43,577 bases of DNA, from assembly GCF_003367245.1 (NCBI RefSeq), contig NZ_QRGR01000043.1, positions 1 to 43,577 on the forward strand. Direction: 5' to 3'. The translations under genes and the position numbers were made by a program. A model generated the notes under the pieces. The model had not been told where the DNA came from. It did no database searches and worked only from the letters and a program-made list of their open reading frames with translations. Shown here piece after piece: positions 1-7,867 of the stretch (position 1 is its first letter; every line of letters begins with the position of its first letter). This DNA is from Pontibacter diazotrophicus. Its GTDB lineage: Bacteria > Bacteroidota > Bacteroidia > Cytophagales > Hymenobacteraceae.

Positions 1-89
1 AGCGGTGATTAATAAACTACTTAAGCAGGTGTTTGGTATCGTAAATTCAGGGGAGGTTTACTGTGCAAATAGTTGAATGTAACTGCTAA

Positions 90-623
90 AAAACAGACGA
101 AAACACTTGCTTTTTGACACAGTTCATCCTCGTCTTAGGCAACAGATTTGGTTGGCCAACAGAAAGTGGCAAATCAGCTACAGAGATAGAATATGATCAA
201 GCTTATAAACAAGACCCAACTAAAGTCCTAGTCTTTCAGAAGGAGTTTGATGAACAGAATGATAAAAGTCAAAATGAATTTATTAGTAAAGTAACAGATT
301 ATTACTCCGGATTCTGGAGAACAACTTTTACCGACATTACTGTACTACAGGAGTTAGTAAGTAAATCCTTTTATAATTGGTTAATCGAAAAGTCTAGTAT
401 CGGCAAGGAGCTTACTTATATTGATCATTTTATAAGGTTGGCGAATAAGCATAAACCAGAACCTAATACTCAGTTGATTTACCGTATTACTCCAACTGAT
501 GTCGAATTAGAGTATACTTACTTTGGAGAAACAATAATAATACATATTACTAGAAAGAGTATCTATGAAAACTTTTGGGGTCAAGTAAGCAAGCTCCAAA
601 CTAAGCTTCAAAACTTAAGCTAA
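90..623 (+). pseudogene. N-terminally truncated DUF4062-domain protein
   Basis: The open frame starts right after an in-frame TAA at 87-89; the first usable start is a TTG at 114. The first 30 residues contain LGNRFGWPTESGKSATEIEY, which resembles the second half of the DUF4062 domain (GxRYGW...SxTExEY), followed by KVLVFQKEF. The first strand and helix of that domain, normally about 50-60 residues further upstream, are not present in any upstream frame within the window. The C-terminal ~110 residues are not recognised. DUF4062 is found in signalling and defence-type NTPases; no NTPase domain is visible here. It overlaps the next gene by one base (TAATG), so the two were probably translationally coupled. 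It may be a 5'-deleted remnant or a short stand-alone variant. Confidence 0.55.
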
Positions 624-1267
624 TGAATCCTAATTTAAAACTCCTTGATATTGATGTAACTGATAAGTTTCATCTAACTAATGTAAGAAACAAGGATACA
701 TCCACAGAACAGTTAATAGAAAGCTTAACTATAGTTGGTCAAAGTATCGGTAGAAAAATATTTAACACCTTCTTTACCCAAGAAGCTAATGTCACCACTC
801 CCATGTCCCAATCTTATAGGGGCATATTAAAAATAGAAAAATCAATTGTAATCATTAGCACAGATGCTGATTACGATAATTATGCAAAAGGTATTGCAAG
901 CAACTTTAGAAACTGTTATCGAGGCTATATTGATTATGCTGGGAAAAGAGGAAAAGACGCCCTTATAGAAGAGTTTAGAACTTTACACCTACCAGAAATA
1001 AATAAGCCTTATGTAGATGTATTAGTAGTTGCGAAAACAGTATTAGCTACTGGTTGTACAGCAATTTCAATCACACAAAATGCAATGCAGAAGTATAAAC
1101 CAAGAACTGTTATAATTGCGTCTGTATTTTATACTCAAATCGGCGTTGAGGAATTAATTAATGAATTTCCTCATTCAAATTTTCTTCTGGTTGAGGAAGA
1201 TGAATTAAATGATGACGGCATGCTTCTTCCCGGTGTTGGTAACTTAGATAAAAGATTAATAGCTTGA
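623..1267 (+). CDS. Uracil phosphoribosyltransferase-like protein (divergent)
   Basis: This 214-residue protein ends in a UPRT-like fold. Residues ~133-150 (VLVVAKTVLATGCTAIS) align with the PRPP-binding loop of uracil phosphoribosyltransferases (DPMLATGGSA). The C-terminus (LNDDGMLLPGVGNLDKR) matches the uracil-binding hood LNexGYIVPGLGDaGDR. Both motifs are altered: the loop lacks the usual DP and the end reads GNLDKR rather than GDxGDR, so ordinary uracil salvage is doubtful. The ATG overlaps the stop of the DUF4062 gene by one base. AT-rich codon use matches its upstream neighbour and differs from the GC-rich fragments nearby. Pairing with a DUF4062 protein in a mobile-element-rich region suggests a nucleotide-based stress or defence role, which is inference only. 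Confidence 0.6.
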   Translation: MNPNLKLLDIDVTDKFHLTNVRNKDTSTEQLIESLTIVGQSIGRKIFNTFFTQEANVTTPMSQSYRGILKIEKSIVIISTDADYDNYAKGIASNFRNCYRGYIDYAGKRGKDALIEEFRTLHLPEINKPYVDVLVVAKTVLATGCTAISITQNAMQKYKPRTVIIASVFYTQIGVEELINEFPHSNFLLVEEDELNDDGMLLPGVGNLDKRLIA

Positions 1268-1304
1268 TGCTATGATTACTTAAGATTCATGCTCAACGAA
1301 TCAA

Positions 1305-1344
1305 ACAGGACATAATATGGCCTATATTACGTCCTGTCTTTTTT
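1305..1344 (+). terminator. Rho-independent terminator after the UPRT-like gene
   Basis: ACAGGAC (1305-1311) pairs with GTCCTGT (1331-1337), the stem continues imperfectly through the AT-rich centre, and CTTTTTT follows directly. It lies about 40 bases after the stop at 1267. Confidence 0.75.
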
Positions 1345-1379
1345 AGTCTCTTTGCAAAACTAGATTATTTTAGGCTTTC

Positions 1380-1535
1380 CTATAGCCCCGCCCCCATCCC
1401 ACTGATAAACGTTTCCACAAAGCCAACCACCTTTGCTGTGATGCGTTCGGCAAGAGGCTTGCGCTCCAGCAGTTTCGGCCTGGAAGGGAGCATGTCCAGC
1501 ACCTCGTCGCGGAGCGGCTTTCGTTCAGTGAATAT
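1380..1535 (-). pseudogene. C-terminal remnant of an unidentified GC-rich gene
   Basis: On the minus strand an open frame of about 50 codons ends at the TAG 1380-1382 and reads ...ERKPLRDEVLDMLPSRP...FVETFISGMGAGL. Its GC content is far above the AT-rich genes on both sides and close to the 6300-7800 segment. No start codon is visible and I do not recognise the family. It looks like the tail of a foreign gene left by a rearrangement. The rest of the 1345-1648 gap holds only AT-rich sequence and the candidate promoter listed next. Confidence 0.3.
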
Positions 1536-1587
1536 AGCTTTATTGCTAACACATATAGTAAATCAACTTGGTATTATATGAATAAAA

Positions 1588-1618
1588 TTGTTTCATAATA
1601 AAAGTAAAACTAACTTTC
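1588..1618 (+). promoter_or_regulatory. Candidate Bacteroidota promoter for the HipA-like operon
   Basis: TTG (1588-1590) is followed after 20 bases by TAACTTTC (1611-1618), one base off the Bacteroidota -7 consensus TAnnTTTG, about 30 bases upstream of the start codon at 1649. Weak on its own. Confidence 0.35.
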
Positions 1619-1648
1619 GGGGTAACAAAAAAGATTAACTAGTAATCA

Positions 1649-2470
1649 ATGCAAGCTCCACAGGTAATTGAGGCAATAAAAATCATCAGAGAAATAGGTA
1701 CTGAAGGTAGCGCTCCATTGCTTGTCACTGGAAATGATTTTGCAGATTACTATGCTAAGCCAATAAGAACTCCAGCACCTTGCATTGAAATTATAAATGA
1801 GTTTTTATGCAGCAATTTGTTAGACCGTCTGGGACTAAAAACTCCAGAGATTCGTTTAATAAAAATAGATTATGACTTAACAGAAGGGAAGAACCTTAGC
1901 AACAGGTATAGAAAAGAGTATTTCGATAAACCGTTTTTTGGTTCTAAAAGTATTAGCGGTCATATTGAGATTGAAACATATTTTAGGCTATTTAACAGAA
2001 GAGATTTAAGTCTTTTTGCTGTTCCAGAAGATATTATCAAAATCGGTTTCTTTGATCTTTGGGTAGGTAACAAGGATAGAAAGCCTTCTAATGCTAATGT
2101 TATAATTTCTGAGAATGAAGCCAAGAAGTTCGAACTTCATCCTATTGATCATGGCGCAGCATTCTGTTATATGGCTCACCGGGAAGTAAGTGATGTAAGA
2201 CTTTGGCTCAATCCTTCTTTTTCTATTTTAACTACTCCAATGGCTAAAATAATAGCTAAGGAAGTAATAGGAAGTGAAATTGATGCATTTGGGAATGATA
2301 ATATATTACGTATTATCAATTTATGTAAGGAAAATTTCAACGATGTTTTGGCTAGTATTCCTAAGGATTTAGGATTCAGTAAAAAGGCGAGTAAACATTT
2401 AGAAGAATTTTTGTTTAATGATAAGAGAAATGCTGCTCTTTGGGAGCGAAGTAAACAATTATTAGCTTAA
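1649..2470 (+). CDS. HipA-like kinase family protein
   Basis: The 273-residue protein resembles the short HipA-like kinases (HipA_2 family), which keep the catalytic core of HipA serine/threonine kinases without its full length. Visible features are an ATP-site lysine context (YYAKPIRT, ~residues 33-40), the catalytic-loop-like LWVGNKDRKPSNANVII (~142-158), where HipA has GNxDRHxxN, and LHPIDHGAAF (~168-177) in the position of the metal-binding aspartate. The gene ends 3 bases before the next ATG, so the two form an operon. In other genomes such kinases often sit beside DUF3037 proteins, as here. The target is unknown. It could act as a toxin, a defence kinase or a regulator; nothing in the sequence decides which. 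Confidence 0.75.
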   Translation: MQAPQVIEAIKIIREIGTEGSAPLLVTGNDFADYYAKPIRTPAPCIEIINEFLCSNLLDRLGLKTPEIRLIKIDYDLTEGKNLSNRYRKEYFDKPFFGSKSISGHIEIETYFRLFNRRDLSLFAVPEDIIKIGFFDLWVGNKDRKPSNANVIISENEAKKFELHPIDHGAAFCYMAHREVSDVRLWLNPSFSILTTPMAKIIAKEVIGSEIDAFGNDNILRIINLCKENFNDVLASIPKDLGFSKKASKHLEEFLFNDKRNAALWERSKQLLA

Positions 2471-2473
2471 GTT

Positions 2474-3352
2474 ATGGATAGCTATTTCAGTTTAATCAAG
2501 TTCGTAAATAACAATGATAGCAACGAAAATATTGTTGTTGGTTTAATTGTTATGTCAGGTGAGAAACTCTACTATAACATTTCTCAAACAAAGCTTGCCT
2601 TCACAAAAAAATTGAATCCAAAGTCTTGGCGGTTATTTGATTTCTCTCTTAGCAAGTTCAATTCCTTTCTGGAGGAGGATAATGATCTGCTTTACAAAGA
2701 ACAATACAAGATCTTTTCAAGCTCTCTTGATAAAAGCTACTTTTCAAGATTGTCCAACTATCAAAATGGGGTTTTCCAGATTACAAAGCCAGAATCTATC
2801 AACATGAAGTTTGATAAAGACAGCTTTTATCTATACTTTAAAAAATTAGTTGGTGAAGAACTGACCAAACCTCATCCAGACCTCTCGAAGAAAAGGTTTG
2901 AAATTAAGCTAAAGCACTACTATCAGAATAAGGTTTTTCATCAAAGAGCAGACCTTAACTACAGAGTTCAACCAGATAATATACCAGGTTTATTCTTTCC
3001 GGTAGAAGTAGATTTTATAGCAAAGAATGGTCAACTTCTAGTTGGGCAAGCCATTGATTTTAATTCTCAACCTAAGACAATAGCTAAACGCTTCAATGAG
3101 TTTGAGAATTTAGTCTATAATTTGGAAAAATTCTCTAATGTTAAAAAAATTGATAAGGGCAGCTACAATTTGATATATGGAAGACCTCAAGCTCGCTCTG
3201 AACAGGAAAAAATATTCAATGACATTTATCGCAAAAAGGATGAAGCTCCCTTCAAAATCATAGAACCTGAGGAGTTAAATGAGATAGCAAAGCTTTTAGA
3301 AAGCAGGAGTTTTGAAAAGTTCTCTGACTATTTAATGGACCCTACACAGTAG
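2474..3352 (+). CDS. DUF3037-like partner of the HipA-like kinase
   Basis: The 292-residue protein starts YFSLIKFVNNNDSNENIVVGLIV, which resembles the start of DUF3037 proteins (SLIRYVPD..RGEFVNVGVIL). The remainder, including a charged region around residues 120-230, is not recognised. The start ATG lies 3 bases after the HipA-like stop, and both genes share the same AT-rich composition, so they probably moved together. No signal peptide or membrane segment is seen, which fits a cytosolic partner of the kinase. The molecular role of DUF3037 proteins is not established. Confidence 0.5.
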   Translation: MDSYFSLIKFVNNNDSNENIVVGLIVMSGEKLYYNISQTKLAFTKKLNPKSWRLFDFSLSKFNSFLEEDNDLLYKEQYKIFSSSLDKSYFSRLSNYQNGVFQITKPESINMKFDKDSFYLYFKKLVGEELTKPHPDLSKKRFEIKLKHYYQNKVFHQRADLNYRVQPDNIPGLFFPVEVDFIAKNGQLLVGQAIDFNSQPKTIAKRFNEFENLVYNLEKFSNVKKIDKGSYNLIYGRPQARSEQEKIFNDIYRKKDEAPFKIIEPEELNEIAKLLESRSFEKFSDYLMDPTQ

Positions 3353-3379
3353 AATTCATAAGTGCATCTAAGTCAACTA

Positions 3380-3419
3380 AACAGCAAACCCTATCAGTAT
3401 CTGGTGGGGTTTGTTGTTT
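3380..3419 (+). terminator. Terminator after the HipA-like operon
   Basis: AACAGCAAACCC (3380-3391) pairs with the GGGTTTGTTGTT arm ending near 3418, about 30 bases after the stop at 3352; the 3' side is T-rich. Confidence 0.6.
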
Positions 3420-3708
3420 AAGCCTGGTTGCCTGGTACAGTCTCAGTTTAGCTCTTAAAAAGCAGAGCAAGAGAGGTGAGCTAGCCACACTTCCGTCAGC
3501 TTCATCACTGCGTTGTTCCACAATTATTTTGCTGTCGTAACAGATGTTATCTATCCCCTGCACAGTTGACGCCACCTCATAATATACACAGAGTTATCAG
3601 ATAAGTATATGATAGCTGGATAAAACAATAGCAAAGTAATGCTGTAAGTTATATAAATAAATTTCCAACAAAAGGGAGAAGAATAAGAGCTATGCCAAGC
3701 ATTCACAG
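3420..3708. other. Intergenic stretch between HipA-like operon and IS21 element
   Basis: About 290 bases. The first 150 carry a short minus-strand open frame with no recognisable product; the rest is AT-rich. I see no RNA gene, promoter or remnant that I can name. Confidence 0.4.
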
Positions 3709-3724
3709 TGTAGGGCTGGATAAG

Positions 3725-3840
3725 CCGGGGTTCATTGTGCCACCCATTTCGGTGATGCTGTGCCAGTGATTTCGGACATCATTGTGCCATTTTGATGGAC
3801 TGCCCCTGATTTTATTTCGGAGTTCATTGTGCCACTTTCC
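3725..3840 (+). repeat. IS21 left end: four copies of a ~20-base repeat
   Basis: Variants of TTTCGG-n(3-5)-CATTGTGCCA occur at about 3725-3742, 3747-3765, 3770-3789 and 3815-3835. The innermost copy (3814-3840) is the best match to the inverted copy at the right end. Multiple terminal repeats are the known IstA binding arrangement in IS21. Confidence 0.75.
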
Positions 3841-3856
3841 ATAATGCTAATTAGCC

Positions 3857-5419
3857 TTGCCAAAAAAAGATATGGCGGGCCAACGACTGGACATTATGGA
3901 ACTACTACAGCTTATTCAGCTAAAGCAAAAAGGCATGAGCAACCGCCAGGTTGCCTCTGCCCTTGGCATCAGCCGCAATACAGTAAACAACTATGTAAAG
4001 ACCTTTGAGCAGCAGCAGTTAGACTTCTCTGAGTTGGAGAAGCTCACCTCCACAGAGCTTGCAGAGCTCTTCCCCCAGGCTGACTATAAAGACACGCAAC
4101 GTTATGAGCAGCTCACCGCATACTTTCCTTATTTCAGAAAGGAGCTTCAAAAACCAGGTTGCACCCTGCAAACTCTTTGGCAGGAATACCTTGAAAAGCA
4201 TCCCGGAGGATATCGCTATACCCAATTCGTCACCTATTACAATCAGTGGGGCAAGCCTGTTAAAGCCAGTGGCATCCTCAACCATAAAGCAGGAGAAAAG
4301 CTGTTTGTGGACTTCGCCGGCAAAAAGCTCAGCTATGTAGACCGGGACACAGGAGAAGTTCATCCGGTAGAAGTATTCGTAGCCCTGCTTCCCTGCAGCC
4401 AGTACACTTATGTGCAGGCAGTCACCAGCCAGAAGCGGGAAGATTTTATTGCCTGCATGAATGGAGCTCTTCAATGGCTGGGCGGTGTGCCTAAAGCCAT
4501 CGTCTCTGATAACCTGCGCTCAGCTGTGAGCAAAGGCCATAAATATGCCCCCCTTATCAACAAGACCCTCAAGTCCTTTGCCCTGCATTACCGCTGTGTG
4601 ATAGACCCGGCAAGGCCTTATCACCCCCGGGATAAAGCCCTGGTAGAAGGAGCCGTAAAGCTGGTCTACCAAAGAATTTACTATCCCTTATCCAAACACA
4701 CCTTCTTTAGCCTTCAACAGCTCAACGCTGCTATCCGGGAGCAACTCATCACCTACAACAATCACTGCTTCCAGACCAGCAAGGCAAGCCGCAAGCAAAG
4801 ATTCCTGGAGACAGAGCAGGCTTACCTGGATGCACTGCCAGGCGGCCCTTATCAGTTGCGCTATTACAAAAGGGCTAAGGTGCAGAAGGTCAGCCATGTC
4901 TTTTTAAGTGAGGGCAAGAGCTATTACAGCGTGCCGCATCGCTATATCGGCCAGTATGTGGAGGTGCAGTACACCGCTGACATGGTGGAGGTGTTCTTCA
5001 ACGCAGAGCGCATCGCCTCCCATAGGAGAAGCCTCAGGCCGGGCTGTTACAGCACCGCAAAGGAGCATATGCCATCCTCTCACCAGGCGTACAGCGACTG
5101 GAGCCCGGAGTACTTTGAGAAGAGAGCCGGAAAAGTGGGGGACTTCACCGCCCGGTACATCAGTCGCCTGATCAGCCAGTACAGCTATCCGGAAGTGGCC
5201 TACAAGCAGGCACAGGGCATCCTTTCTCTCCTGAAGTGCTACGCTGCCGAGCGCCTGGAAAAGGCCTGCAAAAGAGCCTGGCAGTACCGTTATTCAAGTT
5301 ACCGCACCATTGAGAGGATCCTCAAGAATAATCTTGACCAGCAGGAGGATGCTTCCAATATCGCAACGGAAACTATCCCCGTGCATGAGAATATCCGGGG
5401 AGCGGCATACTATCAGTAA
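3857..5419 (+). CDS. istA: IS21 family transposase IstA
   Basis: IstA is the DDE-type transposase of the element and acts with the ATPase IstB. The 520-residue protein starts with a helix-turn-helix (residues ~18-50, GMSNRQVASALGISRNTVNN) that should bind the terminal repeats. The retroviral-integrase-like core follows, with candidate acidic residues in LFVDFAGKKL (~150), AIVSDNLRSA (~215) and PRDKALVEGAVK (~255-265). The C-terminal Mu-transposase-like β-barrel region begins near residue 330. The first in-frame start is TTG at 3857; an ATG at 3872 (MAGQRL) is an equally possible start. The length is usual for the family and there is no internal stop. Confidence 0.92.
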   Translation: MPKKDMAGQRLDIMELLQLIQLKQKGMSNRQVASALGISRNTVNNYVKTFEQQQLDFSELEKLTSTELAELFPQADYKDTQRYEQLTAYFPYFRKELQKPGCTLQTLWQEYLEKHPGGYRYTQFVTYYNQWGKPVKASGILNHKAGEKLFVDFAGKKLSYVDRDTGEVHPVEVFVALLPCSQYTYVQAVTSQKREDFIACMNGALQWLGGVPKAIVSDNLRSAVSKGHKYAPLINKTLKSFALHYRCVIDPARPYHPRDKALVEGAVKLVYQRIYYPLSKHTFFSLQQLNAAIREQLITYNNHCFQTSKASRKQRFLETEQAYLDALPGGPYQLRYYKRAKVQKVSHVFLSEGKSYYSVPHRYIGQYVEVQYTADMVEVFFNAERIASHRRSLRPGCYSTAKEHMPSSHQAYSDWSPEYFEKRAGKVGDFTARYISRLISQYSYPEVAYKQAQGILSLLKCYAAERLEKACKRAWQYRYSSYRTIERILKNNLDQQEDASNIATETIPVHENIRGAAYYQ

Positions 5420-5463
5420 ATCCTTAACACCGTCTAACTTCACACCGTCTAACCCAAACCAGC

Positions 5464-6198
5464 ATGAATGCACACAACACCGTTGAGAAGATGCGCCTGA
5501 TGCAGCTCAAAGCCATGGCTGCCCTATACCACCAGGCCATTACAGAAAACATCTACCAGGATATGAGCCTGGATGATTTTATGACCTTACTCGTGGACAA
5601 CGAATGGGAAGAGCGCCAGCGAAGGAAGATCAACAATCTGCTAAGGGCAGCCTCTTTCAGAGTCGAAGCCTCAGCCCATAACATTGACTACCAAAGCCAG
5701 AGGAATCTGGATAAGACTTCCCTGCAGCGCCTGCTGAGCCTTGCCTTTATAAAAAATGCAGAGAACATCATTGTTACCGGTCCCACAGGAGTAGGCAAAA
5801 GCTACCTGGCCCAGGTTTTTGGCAATCAGGCCTGCCAGATGCTCATCAAGACCAAGTATTATATTGCCGCCAGGCTCTTCGATGAGGCCAAGCTGGCCAA
5901 GCTGGATGGCAGCTACCTGAAGTTTATTAAAAAGCTGCATAAGACACCGTTACTCATTCTGGATGACTTTGGCTTGCATGCCATGGAGCAGCATGACCGG
6001 CAAATACTTCTGGACCTGATAGAAGAAAGGCATCAGAGAGCTTCTACCGTCTTTTGTTCGCAGATTCCGGTAAGCAAATGGCACAGCCTGATTGGGGAGG
6101 GAACCATCGCAGATGCCATTCTGGACAGAGTGGTTCATTCTTCTCACAGGGTGGATTTAAAAGGAGACTCTATGAGAAAGAATAAAAGCTTGAACTAA
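5464..6198 (+). CDS. istB: IS21 family helper ATPase IstB
   Basis: IstB is the AAA+ helper ATPase that selects target DNA and stimulates IstA. The 244-residue protein has a Walker A motif GPTGVGKS (~residues 105-112), a Walker B LLILDDFG (~161-168) and the DnaC/IstB-like fold between them. It begins 44 bases after istA. That gap carries a short direct repeat (ACACCGTCTAAC, twice). The full length matches the family. Confidence 0.92.
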   Translation: MNAHNTVEKMRLMQLKAMAALYHQAITENIYQDMSLDDFMTLLVDNEWEERQRRKINNLLRAASFRVEASAHNIDYQSQRNLDKTSLQRLLSLAFIKNAENIIVTGPTGVGKSYLAQVFGNQACQMLIKTKYYIAARLFDEAKLAKLDGSYLKFIKKLHKTPLLILDDFGLHAMEQHDRQILLDLIEERHQRASTVFCSQIPVSKWHSLIGEGTIADAILDRVVHSSHRVDLKGDSMRKNKSLN

Positions 6199-6225
6199 TC
6201 AGATTATATCTCTATTCTTGCCCTT

Positions 6226-6275
6226 GGAAAGTGGCACTATATCCTCCGAAACGACTGGCACTATATCTCCGAAAT
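6226..6275 (-). repeat. IS21 right end: two inverted copies of the terminal repeat
   Basis: TGGCACTATATCCTCCGAAA (6232-6251) and TGGCACTATATCTCCGAAA (6256-6274) are inverted relative to the left-end copies. GGAAAGTGGCAC (6226-6237) mirrors GTGCCACTTTCC at 3829-3840. Confidence 0.75.
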
Positions 6276-6309
6276 AGCCAGTAGGGCACGTTTCCCTCCG
6301 GCCAGCAGA

Positions 6310-6940
6310 TTACCCCCCTGCCAATTCCTGTTCCACACCCACTTCCGACAGTCCGGCTTGAGACGCGTTAAGGCTTTCGCCCAGGAAGTAAGCCAACTGC
6401 AGCAGTTCTGCCTCCTTCCCTGTCGAGAAATTAAAGGTGGCCTGGGAGAAGAGGTCCATCTGGTGGTCTTCGTGAATGTCGCTGCGGATGCTCTCCATGA
6501 ACTCCGGCGTGCCCAGCATGCTCGCCACGATGCTCAGGTCCGGGACGGTGCGGTAAAGGTTGTTGTAGATAAGGCCGGAGAGGAATTTGTAGAAGGTACC
6601 CTTGTACTGGAGCGGCGACTTCTGGTGCAGCTTGCGCTTGTCCACCAGAAGGGCGTGAAAGGAAAAGTCCAATTCCTTTCATTCCTTCATAAAACGTTTT
6701 TGTTGTACTTTACCGTTCTCCTCTCCTGGAGAAGTTTTCCCATTGGGAAAGTGTCGCTCGCGGAGGCGGCGGAACCCCTCCTCTACTTCCCTTCTGTTTT
6801 CTTCTTCCACGAGCACGACGGTGATGGAGAAGTGCGTGCTGCCGGGACCGTCGAAGGAAAAGCCGTGTGCCCCGGCCTCCGAGACAAAACCTGTTTTTGC
6901 CACAGCGTAGTTTTTTTGTGACCGTGATGCCGGAAGCGCT
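6310..6940 (-). pseudogene. Broken DUF3800-family protein
   Basis: Read on the minus strand, one frame gives a DUF3800-like sequence: GFVSEAGAHGFSFDGPGSTHFSITVVLVE at the start, KELDFSFHALLVDKRKL in the middle and ELLQLAYFLGESLN near the end, which correspond to the DESGxxG, E..L/vvDK and LQLADxxAG stations of the family. The frame is interrupted by a TGA at 6679-6681. This lies in a 9-base near-duplication (AAGGAATGA at 6679-6687 and AAGGAATTG at 6670-6678); removing the first copy restores MKELDF. The leading acidic residue is also changed (VSEAG rather than VDESG), there is no clear start codon, and a run of A bases precedes the coding part. DUF3800 proteins are predicted RNase H-like nucleases common on mobile elements. 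The GC content is higher than in the surrounding genes. Confidence 0.55.
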
Positions 6941-7021
6941 GTCCCGGCTGCTGTCTTTAAGATACTAATACTGTTGACAATTATCTTTTGTTTTGCTAAA
7001 CAAATTAGTTTTATTAGCTTT

Positions 7022-7057
7022 GTCAAGGTTTTTAATCGTCCGTTTGAAAACCTTGAC
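7022..7057. repeat. Perfect 11-bp inverted repeat ahead of the recombinase
   Basis: GTCAAGGTTTT (7022-7032) and AAAACCTTGAC (7047-7057) are exact reverse complements 14 bases apart. The right arm covers the TTGA of the candidate -33 element of the recombinase promoter. It could be a recombinase-binding (res-like) site that doubles as an operator, as in transposon resolvases; this is inference. Confidence 0.6.
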
Positions 7058-7082
7058 CCTGCGGATTTTTCCTGTAACTTTG
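7053..7082 (+). promoter_or_regulatory. Candidate promoter of the serine recombinase
   Basis: TTGA (7053-7056) is followed after 18 bases by TAACTTTG (7075-7082), an exact TAnnTTTG box, 28 bases before the ATG at 7111. An AAAGGGAG ribosome-binding-like sequence lies just before the start. Confidence 0.65.
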
Positions 7083-7110
7083 TCATGCTTTACACAAAAG
7101 GGAGAAAAAG

Positions 7111-7800
7111 ATGCGAAACTACGTAGCCTATTACCGGGTCTCCACCAAGGGGCAGGGCCAGAGCGGCCTCGGCCTGGAGGCGCAGCGCGTCGCCGTGCGC
7201 CGCTTCATCAAGACCGGGGAGGAAATCCTCGAGGAGTTCACCGAGGTGGAGAGCGGCAAGCGCGACAGCCGCGAGCAGCTGCAGGCGGCCATCGCCCTCT
7301 CAAAGACCCGGCAGGCCACGCTCCTCATCGCCAAGCTCGACCGCCTCAGCCGCAACGCCGGCTTTATCTTCACCCTGCGCGACAGCGGCGTGGACTTCGT
7401 CTGCGCCGACATGCCCGAGGCCAACACCCTCACCATCGGCATCTTCGCCGTGCTCGCCCAGCACGAGCGCGAGCTTATCTCCCAGCGCACCCGCGCCGCC
7501 CTACAGGCCAAGAAAGCGCAGGGTTTCCAACTGGGCTCCCCGCAGAACCTCAGCATGGCCGCCCGGCAGAAGGGGCTGGAGGTCCGCCGGCAGAACGCCC
7601 TCTCCAACAAAGCCAACCGGCAGGCCTCGAGGTTGGTGAATATTTACCGGGAGCAGGGTTATACCTTTCAGCAGATTGCCGATGAACTAAACGGGGAGGG
7701 GTATTTGACGCGCAACGGGAAGTCCTTCCGGAAAGGGACGGTGCACTACCTCTATACCAAAGATTTGGCCCCTGCCTCCAAAGGGCAGAGCCCGCCGTGA
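7111..7800 (+). CDS. Serine recombinase (resolvase/invertase family)
   Basis: The 229-residue protein has the N-terminal catalytic domain of small serine recombinases. YYRVSTKGQGQSGLGLEAQ places the nucleophile at Ser11 with the conserved Arg9. LLIAKLDRLSRN (~residues 71-82) is the second signature, and AQHERELISQRTRAALQAKK (~112-131) is the dimer E-helix region. The C-terminal part (YREQGYTFQQIADELNGEGY) is a helix-turn-helix that binds the crossover site. GC-rich codon use differs sharply from the AT-rich genes at 1-3400. The palindrome overlapping the promoter suggests autoregulation. The neighbouring broken DUF3800 gene has similar GC content, so both may come from the same plasmid or transposon. 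Confidence 0.9.
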   Translation: MRNYVAYYRVSTKGQGQSGLGLEAQRVAVRRFIKTGEEILEEFTEVESGKRDSREQLQAAIALSKTRQATLLIAKLDRLSRNAGFIFTLRDSGVDFVCADMPEANTLTIGIFAVLAQHERELISQRTRAALQAKKAQGFQLGSPQNLSMAARQKGLEVRRQNALSNKANRQASRLVNIYREQGYTFQQIADELNGEGYLTRNGKSFRKGTVHYLYTKDLAPASKGQSPP

Positions 7801-7867
7801 TTTTACCCATCCTACGCCATATACATAGATGTACATACTCCATCTATTGAGGTACACAAGGTGGGGC

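Larger units (their letters stand above)
3709..6288 (+). mobile_element. Complete IS21-family insertion sequence
   Basis: The element carries istA and istB in the usual order, flanked by related ends. Its left tip is placed at TGTAGGGCTGG (3709) because it aligns with the reverse complement of the right tip, TGCCCTACTGG (ending 6288); both begin TG as IS21 ends do. Each end holds several copies of a ~20-base transposase-site-like repeat. No convincing target duplication is visible beside these boundaries, so they may be off by a few bases or the target duplication has been lost. Both genes are open, so the element may still be active. Confidence 0.8.

Noticed and set aside
3342..3575. Minus-strand open frame of 77 codons after the DUF3037-like gene
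   Set aside because: It overlaps the terminator hairpin and has no recognisable similarity.
6358..6921. Plus-strand open frame of 187 codons
   Set aside because: It lies opposite the DUF3800-like frame, which has family similarity; the plus-strand product has none.
6993..7685. Overlapping plus-strand frame of 230 codons in the recombinase region
   Set aside because: Its product is rich in Arg, Ala, Pro and Gly with no family features, while the frame at 7111-7800 encodes a clear serine recombinase.
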